Positions 44,586 through 57,389 are shown, counted from the first letter of the stretch. The stretch: DNA of 64,000 nucleotides from Glandiceps talaboti (GCF_964340395.1 NC_135565.1:15243709-15307708), one strand, 5' to 3'. A program made the numbers and translations. The notes: a model not told the origin generated them from the sequence alone.

Positions 44586-45277
44586 GTGCCTGACATGTGA
44601 AGGTTGTTTTTGTTTTTAATATTGACTGAAGTTCAAAGGTGTAATTCAATTATGAATTCAAGTATACTTACATCATTAGCACTTGATTGTGATGCATAAA
44701 TAACTATAGACCTACACACATAGGGTCTATGAAAGAACCTACTAATTCAACCAAACACAGCCTGTGTCAGATTATTTTTAACAAAGAACTTTTAGTATTT
44801 CATTTCATCACATGTCAAATAGTTGTTTTCAGTAGTGAAAATAAAAGAGACTGATTGTGTCTATGAGTGAAGTCACAGTGTAAAATTCTAATTGGAATTA
44901 TCGATATTTGAATCTAAATTCTTGAAAACCCAAATGATTGAGGTGTGAATATAGTTTAGATTTGGGCTGTTTTTTTTTAATGTTTTAAACAAAAAATGTA
45001 CAATGTTCAATACATATATGTAAGTCATATATATAACCCCCTCCCCTTGCATTGTTCATGTTATACTTTATATTACCAATATCAGATGGAGATTCAAAAT
45101 TATAGGTTGCAGAGATTGTATGTTTATACAAATGTATATGTATGTGTCGCCAGCCAAGTCCTTATTTGTTTCCACAATTATTGATACAATCTCTAAATCT
45201 TGTATGTCATAAACTTATGAGACAAATGTTTTTATTTAAAGTTATACTGTTAGTCAAAATTATAAAACAGCAAATAT

Positions 45278-45400
45278 CCATTCTCGCAAACTAGAGATGT
45301 AATTTCTTCCACGACACTGAAAAAATAACGAGACCCCTCAGCGGTATGTTGGATGTTGCTGTAAAAGAGGCTGTGTTTACGTCAATGCAAATATCATGAG
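45278..45400. repeat. Family C copy
   Basis: CATTCTCGCAAACTAGAGAT then TGCTGTAAAAGAGGCTGTGT, with a short insertion relative to the 34.7-kb copy. Confidence 0.7.
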
Positions 45401-45884
45401 TCACCATATACATGTAGTGTTAAAGGATAATGGAACATCACATTTGGTATGCCACAGAAGTTGCTGTGTGTCAGCAGTTACTGAAGTGGCAGAGTGAAGT
45501 GGCTTAGAATTAGATAGCTAGTCTAGATGCTATCTGTGGCATCAAATCTCAAGATCTCACTTCATATCTACATCTAGCTCAATGAGGTCAGGAGATGAAA
45601 TTTCAAATTTCAACCAAAGCCAAAAAGACAGTCATTAACATCATGTGTTTTTTAATCAATCACAGAATTCTGATAAATGATAAGTCAGTGTAACTTACAT
45701 AATGTCCATCCATTTAGTACATTGTATGGTACATATTCGTATCTGGATGACATCACTCTAACACTCAGTGTTACTAACAGCTTGAGGTTTACGCAGATTG
45801 CTAGTCTAGAATTCTAGACTGGTACAGTATTAGTTTTACGTTTTAAAAAACTTCATTACTAATACCAGTCTAGTCATGACGGTT

Positions 45885-46110
45885 GTTCAAACACAGAAAT
45901 CTGTGCTCCCCCCCCCCCCCCCCCCAACCGTGTTCATATAAACAAGTTGGCATCGTTGCGTCCCCACGTGATTTTAGTTTAAACAGACTGGAGGTGGAGT
46001 CGTGGTTGGACATTTACATATCAGTAAATGCAGTCTGTTGTTGTTGATACTTTGAGTCACAGGTGAGGTGACGATAGCCTGTCAGTTTGTGATGGATTAC
46101 ATGGACATGC
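45885..46110. repeat. Dispersed repeat F, copy 1
   Basis: CACAGAAATCTGTGCTCC, GTGTTCATATAAACA, GAGGTGGAGT and CCTGTCAGTTTGTGATGGAT. Copy 2 is at 54580-54810. An 18-base C run (45908-45925) lies inside. Confidence 0.55.
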
Positions 46111-47048
46111 ACTTCATTCACCACAGGAGATCACCACAATTTAACACCTTTTGTAAATGTCATGACTAGACTAGGTATTTATATGAAGTATTTCAAACGT
46201 AACACTGCACCAGTTTAGAATTCTAGACTAGCAGATTACATGAACAACTTTTAATTTGGTTCATGATTTCTTATTGATCTAGATGGGTGAAGAGACATCT
46301 TGAGATTTGAAGTCATGGATAGCATCAGGACTATGGCTTAGCAGGCACACTGATATTACCTCAATTGTATTTAATATAACAACAGCTTTCAGCTCTGCCA
46401 TAATAGATGTCTCAAGGGCTTGCAGTAGGCTTGAATTGCTAAGACCATATGACAAGTCTGAGAGTCACACATGCCCCAGTAGTCATTAAATGGATGGCTT
46501 AAGCAAGTAAAATAATGACCACAGTTTGAATCCATTATATAACACTTACAGACAGGTGTACAGCAAGGCTATCTTGGACAATACAGGTGGAAGATCTAGA
46601 AATAGCCCACAGCATACTTGAACCATAACCTCTAGGGATGTCAGACTAAAATCACAATAGTATAAATCAAGTATATTGTGTCATTCTCTTTTGTGGGTAT
46701 ATTGACTAATAGCCTTTTAATTGTTTATACTACCACTACCAGCATTTACTATGGCTTCCTCTTTTTAATGTCAATTAAAGTTCTATTCCCTATCTTCTTC
46801 TTCTTTTCCTTCTTCTTCCCGTACCTGTAAAAGCTACATTGTACATTATGGTATACATGTAATAACATCAAGCACAATATGATTTGTACAATGCTTAGGC
46901 CTATTCTACATGTAAGTTGATATTTTGAAATAGTTGATATTTTGAGAATTACTAATAGAGTCTTATAGTTAATCCTTTGCAATAGTTGTAAATGCTCTAG
47001 TTAGAGTCCCAAGTTGATGTTGTAATATAGTATAATATAACACAGGAC

Positions 47049-47351
47049 CAGTGTGCCCTCTAAGCCATTTTGATGAGCCACTGACGCACACAATTTCTAG
47101 TGACGCACCAAAATTTGGTGCTCCCCTACCTCTTACTATGTGGTGACCAGTGTGCCCTCTAAGCCAATTTGATGTGCCACTGACACACATGATTTCTAGT
47201 GACGCACCAAAGTTTGGTGCTCCCCTATCTCTTACTACATGTATGTGGTGACTCATAAGCAATGACACGCTTTCTCATTTTGACTCACAACTACACAATT
47301 TGGGTATCATTAGAGGGTAACAAAATTTGGGTGTCATTAGAGGGCACACTG
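47049..47351. mobile_element. hAT-like MITE with 8-bp target duplication
   Basis: Terminal inverted repeats CAGTGTGCCCTCTAA and TTAGAGGGCACACTG, flanked by CACAGGAC (47041-47048) and CATAGGAC (47352-47359), an 8-bp duplication with one mismatch. Its left part is an internal tandem duplication of about 105 bases. No transposase reading frame. TIRs starting CAGTG with 8-bp duplications fit the hAT superfamily. Confidence 0.8.
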
Positions 47352-47464
47352 CATAGGACTCAGCATATTATCTAACCTGCATAGGACTCAGCATATTATT
47401 TAACCTGCATAGGACTCAGCATATTATTTAACCTGCATAGGACTCAGCATATTATCTAACCTGA
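47352..47464. repeat. 28-bp tandem repeat, four copies
   Basis: Unit CATAGGACTCAGCATATTAT followed by CTAACCTG or TTAACCTG. It abuts the hAT-like MITE, whose right target-duplication copy is the first 8 bases of the array. Confidence 0.88.
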
Positions 47465-47681
47465 AATCCAGTCATTTGGGATTCTGTCCTCCTTTTCCCC
47501 TACACCTGGCATTTTGCTACCAATCTCTCATATATGCAATCAACTATTCTAATAATACCATAAGACAAGTTTAATGTCAAAGAAGATATGCACATAATTT
47601 AACATTAATATAACAGTTTTATTTCAGTTTGTCATGTGAGTAAAAAGTTTGTAAACTTTAAATAAGATACATGTAAGTTGT

Positions 47682-47947
47682 TAGACTGTTGACAGTCACT
47701 CGCCCCTTTTTCCTATGTTTTATCTAAACCGGTGCAATACTACCATAATCACATACTAACTTAAGTCGTCGCCGCGCTCCGATCCGGTGCAATACTACTG
47801 TAATCGTATACTGATATAGTAGTATTGCACTGGATTGGAGCGTGGCGATGACTTAAGTTAGTATGTGATTATAGTAGTATTGCACTGGATTGACTTAAGT
47901 TTAGATAAAACGTTGGAAAAAAGGCGCAAGCGACTGTCGACAGTCGA
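47682..47947. mobile_element. Palindromic MITE with 9-bp target duplication
   Basis: Two arms of about 130 bases are inverted copies of each other, with ends GACTGTTGACAGTC and GACTGTCGACAGTC. They are flanked by the direct repeat GTAAGTTGT at 47673-47681 and 47948-47956. The arms contain an inner repeat (GTGCAATACTAC) present twice per arm. Long arms and a 9-bp duplication again suggest a Mutator-like element. Confidence 0.82.
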
Positions 47948-48089
47948 GTAAGTTGTGTGACTTTAAGTAATCTCTGTCATTGTTCAATTTATACTGATCA
48001 AACAAGTAATAAATAGTATTATCTTTTATAAAAGAGTTTTATGCAGCACATCATTCCAGTTCAGTAATTTTATGAGGGGAAGTAAAACA

Positions 48090-48545
48090 TGGTTTAAAAC
48101 ATATAAATAACACCTATAAAACTAGAAATAATTACATGAGTTACACCTGACCTGGTATGACTTAAAATCATAAATAACTCCTACAGGTACATATTTGCAA
48201 TTTAACCAGACCGGATTTTCCTTCTGTGATACCTCGCCTCTTTGAGAGAGATATGCCTCAAGTCTTGGATGGTGCTGTAAAAGTGACTGTGGATGCACAC
48301 ATAAGACTTTAAAAACAAAAGAAATATCACCTGTAAGTTAAAATGATTACATGGGTCACACCTGGTATGATTTTACAACGTATTCAGTAACACCTGTAAA
48401 ACTAGAAATAATTACATGAGGTACACCTGGTATGATTTTAAAACCTATTAAGTAACACCTGTAAAACTAGAAATAATTACATGAGGTACACCTGGTATGA
48501 TTTTAAAACCTATTAAGTAACACCTGTAAAACTAGAAATAACAAT
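48090..48545. repeat. Minisatellite of about 62 bp
   Basis: Unit: AACACCTGTAAAACTAGAAA, TAATTACATGAGGTACACCT, GGTATGATTTTAAAACCTAT. The last two full units are almost identical. Confidence 0.85.
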
Positions 48546-48640
48546 TATCTTCTGGTGATATCTCTTTGACAGTGAGATGCCTTATGTCTTGAATGGTGAT
48601 TTAAAAGTGACTGGTTTATGACAATGTTCATGTAAGACTT
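48205..48640. repeat. Two diverged family C copies within a minisatellite
   Basis: 48205-48310 (GATGGTGCTGTAAAAGTGAC) and 48541-48640 (GAATGGTGATTTAAAAGTGAC) retain the 3' half of the family. Between and around them runs a repeat of about 62 bases. Confidence 0.55.
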
Positions 48641-50094
48641 TTTTTTAAAAATAGAAAAGAAAGGGCAATGAGTTACACCTTGTAAGATTTAAAATCTATA
48701 AATAATACCTGTTTACAACTTACAAGTTAAAATGATTACGTGGGTCACACCTGGAAACCCATAAAATGAAATACCTGTGAAATATTAGAGGTTGCATGGA
48801 TGCCATTGTGGGAAGTGTTTCTACCTTGCGTGATCAACGAAACATTGTGGTGAAGCCTCACATGTGTCCAACTGATTTAATAGCATTATATAACTATGCT
48901 TAATATAACTAATGATATTGCTAATTATACAGGTAACAGTTGTCATTTTTAGCAACCTTTTCCAACTACTCAGAATAAATGAATAAAAAATGTACATGTT
49001 ATTTAGAACATACAAAAATGATTCATTTGTCTGTGTACCAGTGGCTATAGCCCAAAGACCATGACTATATCTGACTTGGCTATCTGACTTGACATACTGG
49101 CCTGTAAAGTATAGTCCAGAGACTTGGCTATCTGACTTGCCCTATTAGCGTGATAGTATATTCTGGTGAATGACATTTTCAAGTTAAATTGCCAATTAAT
49201 GTCAGTCTGAGTATCCTTGGTGTGTTGAGTAGATCTGGTGCTCTGTGTTGTGTATTGAAACCATGTCTTGCAGCCAATTGACATGCAGTCTTTTGTGTAT
49301 GGTACTAGTAGCTGGAGGAAGTAAAGCATGGTGTAATTAAATTCAACAATCAATGTGTTATTGTTGTGTGTAAAATGAACACCCCATAGTGATACCAGGA
49401 CTAATGGACTGCCAAGAAACCCTCCATTCTGTACACTGTACGCTAAATGCAAATTGTAATGACCAGTGCACACCTTTAAAGTCCCGGGATACAATCCCAA
49501 GTTCTTGCAATATCTTATCAGTAGACTGAGCCCTAAAGGTTAGGTCCAACCATTGTTTTGCTCTAAGCCAACTTTCTATAACTCTACCTCACAACTTTTT
49601 TTTCAAACCTGAATTTCAATCCTCATCGAAACACAGCTTTTAAAGAAAATATTCAACTTTCTGAAAAAAGGACAGGGATAATTGCTGCATAGACTCTCTG
49701 GAATTGGCTAGCTCATAGGAGCCAGCCTATGGAAGCCACAACAGGGATAATTGCTGCATTAGACTCTCTGCAATGGCTAGCTACAGGGTGTATTTGACCA
49801 GGGCAAGCTAAAACAGAGATAATTACTTTTTAGTAATTGACATTGTTCCTATTTTAGAGAGTATTCTTATGCAGGTCACCTGGGGATTTCTGTAAAGGTT
49901 GACAGTTAGAATAATGAGTCTTTTGTTTCCTTAATCTTGTATTGACCTACTTTGTTTACCATTAATGAATGTATTGTTGTTTAAATTAACTGCTGAGTAG
50001 TTTACATGCTTTGTTTTTAGGTAAGTAATGCATTGTTTCATTGGCGTTGTTTATGGTCAGTGTATTTTTTCACTTGAGTTGTGCATTACAGGGC

Positions 50095-50260
50095 TCAGAA
50101 TTTACATGTACTAGTCCAGGGCACTACAGTACACATCATATCTAGACTACCAAATTTATGAGATGGTAGTTCATAAGACCAATGGAAATCATTAGAAAAT
50201 TGTAGTTGAAACAGTTCGCTTGGCGAAATCTGACTACCAAACGTAGAAGTTAAGTTAAAA
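50095..50260. repeat. Dispersed repeat E, copy 2
   Basis: Same block order as 44405-44585: CTAGTCCAGGGCAC, GATGGTAGTTCATAAGACCA, TTGAAACAGTTCGCT and ATCTGACTACCAAACG. Confidence 0.55.
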
Positions 50261-50399
50261 GTTCTGAATGTATTATCATACTCTTGTTACTATGTTAGTC
50301 TGTACCCTTGCATACATAAACCATTGGTTTTGCTTTTGCTATATAATTTTACAAATGAGAGAACTGGGCACAAAAATCATGCAATTCAAATATATTACC

Positions 50400-50401
<2 letters not shown>

Positions 50402-50450
<49 letters not shown>
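50402..50450. repeat. (CA)n microsatellite
   Basis: About 24 uninterrupted CA units. Confidence 0.95.
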
Positions 50451-50453
<3 letters not shown>

Positions 50454-50926
50454 TGCACCATGTACTTTCAATGTCCAACACCCAATTTTTGTGGACAACC
50501 CTCAGGATGTAGTAAATGTAAATTTTACCCACCCACCAGTATAGCAAAAGACTCTATTCAATTCATTCATTCATTCATTCATTCAACCATCACTTGTTCT
50601 ATTTATTTTCACAAAGTTTTCTTTCTTGCTTACTATGGTGTTAAATTGGAACGGATTAAGTATGTATGGTATAGTATAGTCAACGTGAGTCACTTTGAGA
50701 GCTAATTACCTTCAAGGCCAGAACACGTAACTGGGTTGTTTGTGGGGCAGACTCAATCAATACATGCAATGATGGAACATGCAACTGGTCTGTTAATGTA
50801 GGCAGTGCCAATCAATACAGGGGAGTAGATAGGTTGTGGATAATTGTCTGTAATTGTTTCCTTGCTCTCACATTTATTTAAAAATCGATAGTTTTCTTTG
50901 TGATATGTGCTCTTATTTGGTACCAG

Positions 50927-51035
50927 AGGATTTGTTATGTATACACATTGTCTGGCGCAGTATGTATTCCTGCAGTATTGGGATTTGGTCATCTTAGCTA
51001 ATATTGTGTATGTGGAACAATTTGAGAAGGCCAAG
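50927..51035 (+). CDS. Possible internal exon of the plus-strand gene
   Basis: Between acceptor GGTACCAG and donor AAG/GTAAGTC there are 36 open codons (GFVMYTHCLAQYVFLQYWDL, then VILANIVYVEQFEKAK) in phase 2 in and phase 0 out. Phase 0 matches the exon at 57130. Moderately hydrophobic. A second frame is open for most of the exon too, so this could be chance. Confidence 0.25.
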
Positions 51036-51737
51036 GTAAGTCTTACCTCAGTGGATAATGCAAATAGATCTATTATCACCAAAGGAGTGATGTTTACCTA
51101 TAGCTGTGGCAGATTATGTACATACGTACATGTAGTGATCTGGGGATAACATTGGTGGCTAACTCTGGTAGGGGAATGTGGTCAGTGCTACCAACCCCAG
51201 GCCCATTTTAGACCCATTTTGGTGAAAAAAATTAACCCCATTTTAGACCATTACAGGTTTTAAAAAGGTCAAATTTTAGACCAAAATACATTTCCCTTTG
51301 GGGACAACATTTTGGGGCAATTCATGGCACAGTTATGATTTGGTATTTGACAATGGACCACATTTTAGATCATGAAGCAAAAAAATTGAAAATAATGTAG
51401 AGTGAACCCCAGCTCAAAAAACCCACACACCTCATTCTAGACTAAAGGACTAAAAAACACACCCCAAATGGTAGCACATATGTATAGTCAAATAGGGGGA
51501 GTTTGTATTTGTTTATGTTTTAAAAAATAGGTGAGGAATATTCAAATTTAGCAAAATAGTTTACTATAGTTGTGTTCTTGTTTATTAAAATTTAAATTCA
51601 TTTGAAAATGACATACTACAAAACATGTAGACTGCATAATTAGATTTGGATGGTAATAATTGTATATATAGCAAGGTGATCATTATGTTTTCATTAAAAT
51701 GTACAAAATTATAAAAATTGACAAACTCTGTTGTTGA

Positions 51738-52098
51738 GCTGCAATTTAAAAGAACAATTGTGTTAATGATAAACACAATGGGATATTGTGATTGATACAA
51801 TTGTGTTAATGATAAACACAATGGGATATTGTGATTGGTACAACTGTGTTAATTACAAACACTGGGATATTATGATTGGTACAATTGTGTCATGATAAAC
51901 ACAATGGGATATTATGATTGGTACAATTGTGTTAATGATAAACACAATGGGATATTATGATTGGTACAATTGTAATAATGATAAAGACAATGGGATATTA
52001 TGATTGGTACAATTGTGTTAATGATAAACACAATGGGATATTATGATTGGTACAATTGTGTTAATGATAAACACAATGGGATATTATGATTGGTACAA
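51738..52098. repeat. Minisatellite of about 45 bp, eight copies
   Basis: Unit: ACAATTGTGTTAATGATAAA, CACAATGGGATATTATGATT, GGT. Very homogeneous. Confidence 0.88.
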
Positions 52099-52499
52099 CT
52101 ACACTGTATATCATTAATTATCATTGATATGACTTACATCCAATTTTCTCCCCAGGATAGATTGCAAGGAGGACAGCTAATTTGCATATTCATTTACATA
52201 TAAATAACATGGTAATTTGCATATTGGTTTGCATATAGTGATCAGCATGATGTCTTCACTGGAACAAATTCTCTGCTACAATGTATGTTTATTTTAACAC
52301 ATACACACAATCATATACATTAAAGATCAGCTATTTCTGTTCATGTCAAAGTATTATTATGATTTTGTTATTCAAAGATTACTAAAGCTCAAGGATGGTT
52401 GAACACTTTTGAAGTACAGTAGAAACGTGCCAAGCATGGCGGCCTGGATAGCAAGGAGGGCATTTGCACCATGTTTTCTCTATAGTGGGGAAATGCCAG

Positions 52500-52557
52500 T
52501 TTTTAACATTTTGACTCACTACAACAAAACTAGGCTATCATTGGAGGACACACTGCA
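52500..52557. mobile_element. Fragment of the 47-kb hAT-like MITE
   Basis: ATTTTGACTCACTACAACAA then GGCTATCATTGGAGGACACACTGC matches the right end of the element at 47.3 kb with a few changes. The left end is not recognisable. Confidence 0.55.
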
Positions 52558-54579
52558 ATGAATAATCATGTCTTCTAAGACCCATCATGCGATGGTGTTC
52601 CACTGAGACTTGTGTAAGAACAGCAGAGGCGAAAAAGAGTTTCAATTTGGTGTTTCTTGGCAACCGAGCGAATATTATCTAATGTGGAATCATGAAACAC
52701 TCTCCAGAACCCAAAGTTAATGAAAATACTTTTATTTCCTGGAGTGGCATTACCGTTACAGTCTGTGAGCATTTAGTCGTGGTGGAGAGGGCAGTGTACA
52801 TGTAGGTAGGGACTAAGGTACTGCTGACTTCACTTTTGACTCAGAGCTTCAGAATGTAAATCACGATTACCATATTCAACAGTGCTGTGGATAATCATAG
52901 TCTAATTTCAGGTTTGAATGTATGACCGTTATAGCAAAATGCCAGGTGCGGGGTAAGGGAAAAGTGAGAGTAAATTCTCCACAATACCACTTGATTCCAA
53001 GCTAAGTTGACATAAAGCAGTGATCCCATCAATAGGAGTATAGTAATAGTATAGCCATACATAATGAAGGACATAATTGTTCAATCTGCAGTGTGCAAAC
53101 AAACCATCAGTTGTCCATAAGTCATACATTTAATACATTCATCAAGTAACAATAACTTTGCATGTCTGTGTTAGGGTCCAAAAGTTATCCCAAATAACAA
53201 GCCGGCATAACTACACAGCTTAGATCCCATCACAATACCAAGAATCTGAACAATTCAAAAAATGACTAAACACTCCATAGGTGAAACAAACAAATCAGTT
53301 GTTAAAAATACTTACAACAATAGTGGGGGTCCATACTTAAGGACTAGCATCTCTGGTTGCTATGGTAACACTAATGTAACAACAAACTTATTGAAAGATC
53401 TTTCAGAGTTTTTAATACATTGACATGGTCTATGTATATGACATGGTCTGTGTAGATGACATTGTCTGACCCTTCCAATGTTAGTGTCTGTATATATCTT
53501 CCATTTACATTGTAGTCTCGGGTCCCTTCTTGTCTGTCCATGGTATTGGCTGTATGAATTGGTCTGTGTACTGGATTAGTTTGTGGTTTATCATTATCTG
53601 ACATTGTAAGTAGACAACATAGGCTGCATTCTTGAATGTCTGTGCAAGTCATTATGTATTCATAGAATTAGAGTGGAGAGTCTTTGTTAGGATAAAATGG
53701 TGACAAGTGGATAGATGGAACTATAGGATCACATGGGCCATTTCATTGTAAATTCACAATACTTACTTAATGGGAAACTTGTATACTGTAGCATGTGCAC
53801 CAAAGGAGGGCTTTGATAATTGTTTAAAGTCTGTAGTACTCTATAGCATGGACACTGAGGAAGCCATTTATAACATATCTATAGTCTGAATGTTCTGTGA
53901 AGTAAAGTTATGGCCATGCAACAATGGATGAAGCAATAAAAAGGGGGAAACGAACACAAAAGTTGTATGTATTTTCTGCTATACTGTAACTATATTATTT
54001 TCCTTTGTTGTTTCTCATTTTAGTACTATAATTTTAAGGAACTAACCAAATGAATGAATAAAAAATAAATTTATTATTATGATATTAAAAATGGTATGAA
54101 AAATATATTAGTCATAATTGATCATTGTTTGTTGCACTATCTTGATAAGATAAACTACATTTCAAATAATTTCACTTTCTATCAAGGTCTTATCAAATGT
54201 AATTCATACTCCGTATGAAGAAATTCAGTTTGCATACTTTTGAAGTTGAAATGTAGATGTCTAGATGGGGACCTACTAGATCCAAATCTCTAACTAAAAA
54301 GTTGTTTAATATATAAAAATATATTCTTCCAATCTCTGACTGATAACTGGTTAAATCATTTTCAATCTGTATAAATTCTTGGGTGGAAAAAACGACACAA
54401 TGTGCAATTGCTGGGATCCATATATATTGTCATCAGTTTTATTATTACTGAATGTATTTCTTAAAGTATGTGTATGCCTACATGTACATTTACAATGCAT
54501 GAACCATAGTCTACATGTACATGTAGTTTGTATACAATACAAGTTACAATTGCATCTCTCATATAGTCAAAGCTGTTAC

Positions 54580-54810
54580 TCTAGAACAGAAATCTGTACT
54601 AGCTCCCCCACCCTCTGACAGTGTTCATATAAACATGATGACGTTATCGCATTCCTAGGTGATTTTAGACAAGAGGTGGAGTTTGATTACATGCTAAATT
54701 CCTGTGATAGTCAAAGCAGATATACTAATTGAATATTATTAGTAATGAGCAATTGTCTGAAGGAAATAACCAATTACAACAGCCTTGTCAGTTTGTGATA
54801 GATTACTACC
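54580..54810. repeat. Dispersed repeat F, copy 2
   Basis: AACAGAAATCTGTACTAGCT, GTGTTCATATAAACATGATG, GAGGTGGAGTTTGATTA and CTTGTCAGTTTGTGATAGAT, in the order of copy 1 at 45.9-46.1 kb. Confidence 0.55.
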
Positions 54811-54987
54811 AACATGTGCCGTTTACTCTGCACCCAGCGTCGTGTTTAGCTAGAGTAACAGTAAAAATTTTGATTTTCAACTATCCGAGAGAGTGGATAT
54901 AATCGTAACTCTTGTAGCACAGGAACTAGACTATATGAACCATGGTGCCATACAACATTATGAAATCATTCCTTTGTATTATAACTG

Positions 54988-55085
54988 TTAGGGCTGGTAT
55001 GAACTATACATGTACATGTAACTGCTAGGGATGATATCGAACTACATTGTATACATGTAACTGTAAGGGTTGGTATGAAACATTG
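54988..55085. repeat. Three-copy repeat of about 40 bp
   Basis: AACTGTTAGGGCTGGTATGA, AACTATACATGTACATGT and variants. Confidence 0.65.
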
Positions 55086-56149
55086 TGAATTGATCGATCT
55101 GTGTCCTACTCTGTTGTTGTACAGGCAAAGCTAAAATAATGTGTATTGTCCTGTGACATTTGCAGAGATTGATGGCTTATGTAGCACACAATAGCTAACG
55201 TACAAAAATAGACGATAGTGTGACAAGAGACACAACACCTGGTCTATACTGTACCAGCAAAATATAGCTTAATTGTCATTTTAAAGGATTCATTTTTGGA
55301 TAATTTCTGTAATTGTGTAGTCAAGGAAATTACTTAGACCAAATCAAGTTGCCAAGTGTAGTTTGTCGTGGTGTTTCAAAGTTTACATTCAAACTTTTGT
55401 GATTGTCATGTCTGTAAAGGTACATGTATGCTGTGACAGGGCGCCCTCAGTCATCGGGTTGAGGGAAATGACACATCTTTTCAAGTGATATGATATGACA
55501 TCCACCATTTCTTGCGAGACTTCCACAATTTTCGCGATTTTATTATTTTTTCTCAAATAAAAAAAAGTTTGGCGCAGGTAGTGAAAAACTAGGTGGAGTC
55601 AGGTAACTGGAACCAAACAATTTTTTAGGCCCAATTACAAAAGGGTCAGAAGCAATCTTCCATATGGCAAAGTTTGGAGAGATTCTAAGAACTAAAATTT
55701 TCAGAAATATTCGTCCTGGAGACACATTCTACCAGAATGTACATGTGTATTTCATTAAACATATGAAAATAACTTGTTTAAGTTATTTGACTAATGTTAG
55801 TTAATTGCATTCTGTATAAATTGTAAACACACCTTATTTACATTGTATGTCAAGTACTCACACATCAAATATGAAATAAATCATCTATGATGGATTGGAC
55901 CTGTCATTACAAGAATTTGACTTGTTATGATTGGAATGTTATATTGTTGACATAAAACAATTGTTGATAAACAAACTTGCAAGATATGTTATTACAAAGT
56001 TTGAAATTATAATTTATAACTTATAAGTTAGTGAATCATGTTGTCTGTGTTTGACAGTTTTGCGAACTTAGAGACCAATGCAAAGTAGAGTCACATATTT
56101 GTGTAGTACGCCTGCCCCATGGAAGTAAAAAATCTCAAACTTTTTGAGT

Positions 56150-56480
56150 TACTTTGTTCAATGAAACCAAAACCCATTTTCTGTTAAGATCAAGAATGAG
56201 AAAAGATAGGAGTCACCATAAAACAGTTTTGAAGTAAAAGATTAAAAATGGTATCGAAATTACCATTTTAGAATCCAATATGGCCTCCGAATACTTGTTT
56301 TATAAGTTTTTCTAACACTATGGGGAAATAAAAGATTGTCAGTTTTCTTGAAAACATGATGAAGAGCCCAGATTTCTTGTTGTTATTTTAAAAGGACCAG
56401 GAATGAGTTACCATATGGTAAATTTTGGGAGATTTTAAGAACTGCAGTTGATTTTGTAGGATGTTGGTTCTTGTTGTGCA
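56150..56480. repeat. Dispersed repeat family (AATCCAATATGGC)
   Basis: Contains CATTTTAGAATCCAATATGG, CTCCGAATACT, CACTATGGGGAAA and GATTGTCAGTTTTCTTGAAA. The same blocks in the same order occur at 7690-7970. Diverged parts lie at 55610-55730 and, inverted, near 43570-43810. Confidence 0.7.
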
Positions 56481-56754
56481 TTCTGGGCTAAATATGTCAC
56501 CATTTGGGTTGAAAAACCTAGCAGGAGGGAAGTGAAAATTTAATAGAATTTACACAATTACTTGTACTGTAGCAATGTTTTATAATTAACTTTTTAACAT
56601 TTATGAAAAGTTTAGGAAACTAGATGCAAACATTTCCAGTTAAATTACAGTGTACATTTTGTATATATATAGTGCCTGGTTTACATACATGTGTAATTGT
56701 CTGGCAAGTCGGTCATGATGTGACTACATGGTATAACTTAAGAACTGTTAAATG

Positions 56755-56965
56755 TTAAATGGTATGTCCTCCTGTACACCTATTGCTGGCCCTTAGCTGT
56801 CAATTGTTAATATATTATGCCTCCTTGTATGACTGTTCTACTAGCCAGTTCATTGTCAAATGTTGTTGTAGTACGTCCCCCTGTACAGGATGTCCACTTA
56901 TTGCCAGCAAATTGATAGCTGTCAGACGTTAATGTAATAATTTTTGTCCCCCTGTACAGAAATGG
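56755..56965. repeat. Three-copy repeat of about 65-70 bp
   Basis: Units contain TCCCCCTGTACAG, TTGCCAGCAA or TTGCTGGCCC, and AGCTGTCAATTGTTAA. Confidence 0.6.
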
Positions 56966-57126
56966 CTTTAATATATAAATTTATACATTCCCCAGTACAT
57001 TCTTTCTGGTATATATTGACGATATGTTATCTATGCCCTTTTGACACTGGGAGTGTTGAATTTCATTAGATACATCGTCAGTGAAAGTTGAACTGGGTGA
57101 ATACCATATCCACATCACTGTCCTTG

Positions 57127-57150
57127 CAGTCAGTCAGTCAGTCAGTCAGT
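57127..57150. repeat. (CAGT)n microsatellite at an exon boundary
   Basis: Six CAGT units that include the predicted acceptor AG of the 57.1-kb exon. Confidence 0.85.
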
Positions 57151-57196
57151 GACGTTTGTTGGAGTCATACTGCATTCTTAGTCCTTGCAATTACAT
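57130..57196 (+). CDS. Membrane protein exon, upstream of the 57.4-kb exon
   Basis: Acceptor CTGTCCTTGCAG, donor ACAT/GTAAGTTG. The open frame ends DVCWSHTAFLVLAIT, the first half of a membrane segment completed by the next exon (phase 1 match). The exon begins inside a (CAGT)n run, so several AG acceptors four bases apart are available. Confidence 0.45.
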
Positions 57197-57389
57197 GTAA
57201 GTTGTTGTTTACAAGACTTTGTTGTTTACTGTTTGATAATACATGTATATGTCAGCTCCATGTTCTCATTATAATGTAGTGGATGAAGCAACCTTAAGAA
57301 CTTCGGACTTCACTTTTGTGGACTTTGTTTCACTGTCTCAGATTCTGTGGTGATCACGTCATTTCTTTGTACACATCTTGTCTCTACAG

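Larger units (their letters stand above)
41204..50926. other. Repeat-rich stretch, possibly an intron of the plus-strand gene
   Basis: Holds the 42.2-kb palindrome, two dispersed-repeat families (44.4 and 45.9 kb), family C copies (45.3, 48.2 and 48.5 kb), the hAT-like and palindromic MITEs near 47 kb, and a minisatellite. No convincing coding exon. Confidence 0.5.
51036..57129. other. Repeat-rich stretch, possibly an intron of the plus-strand gene
   Basis: Holds the 45-bp minisatellite (51.7-52.1 kb), a hAT-like fragment (52.5 kb), repeat F (54.6 kb) and the AATCCAATATGGC family (55.6 and 56.2 kb). A minus-strand open stretch at 53371-53652 has no supporting splice sites. Confidence 0.5.

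Noticed and set aside
46307-46489. Plus-strand 60-codon frame
   Set aside because: No splice sites or domain; composition like surrounding non-coding DNA.
53371-53652. Minus-strand 93-codon open stretch
   Set aside because: No matching splice sites or neighbours, and the distal part is a short repeat (ATAGACCATGTC...).
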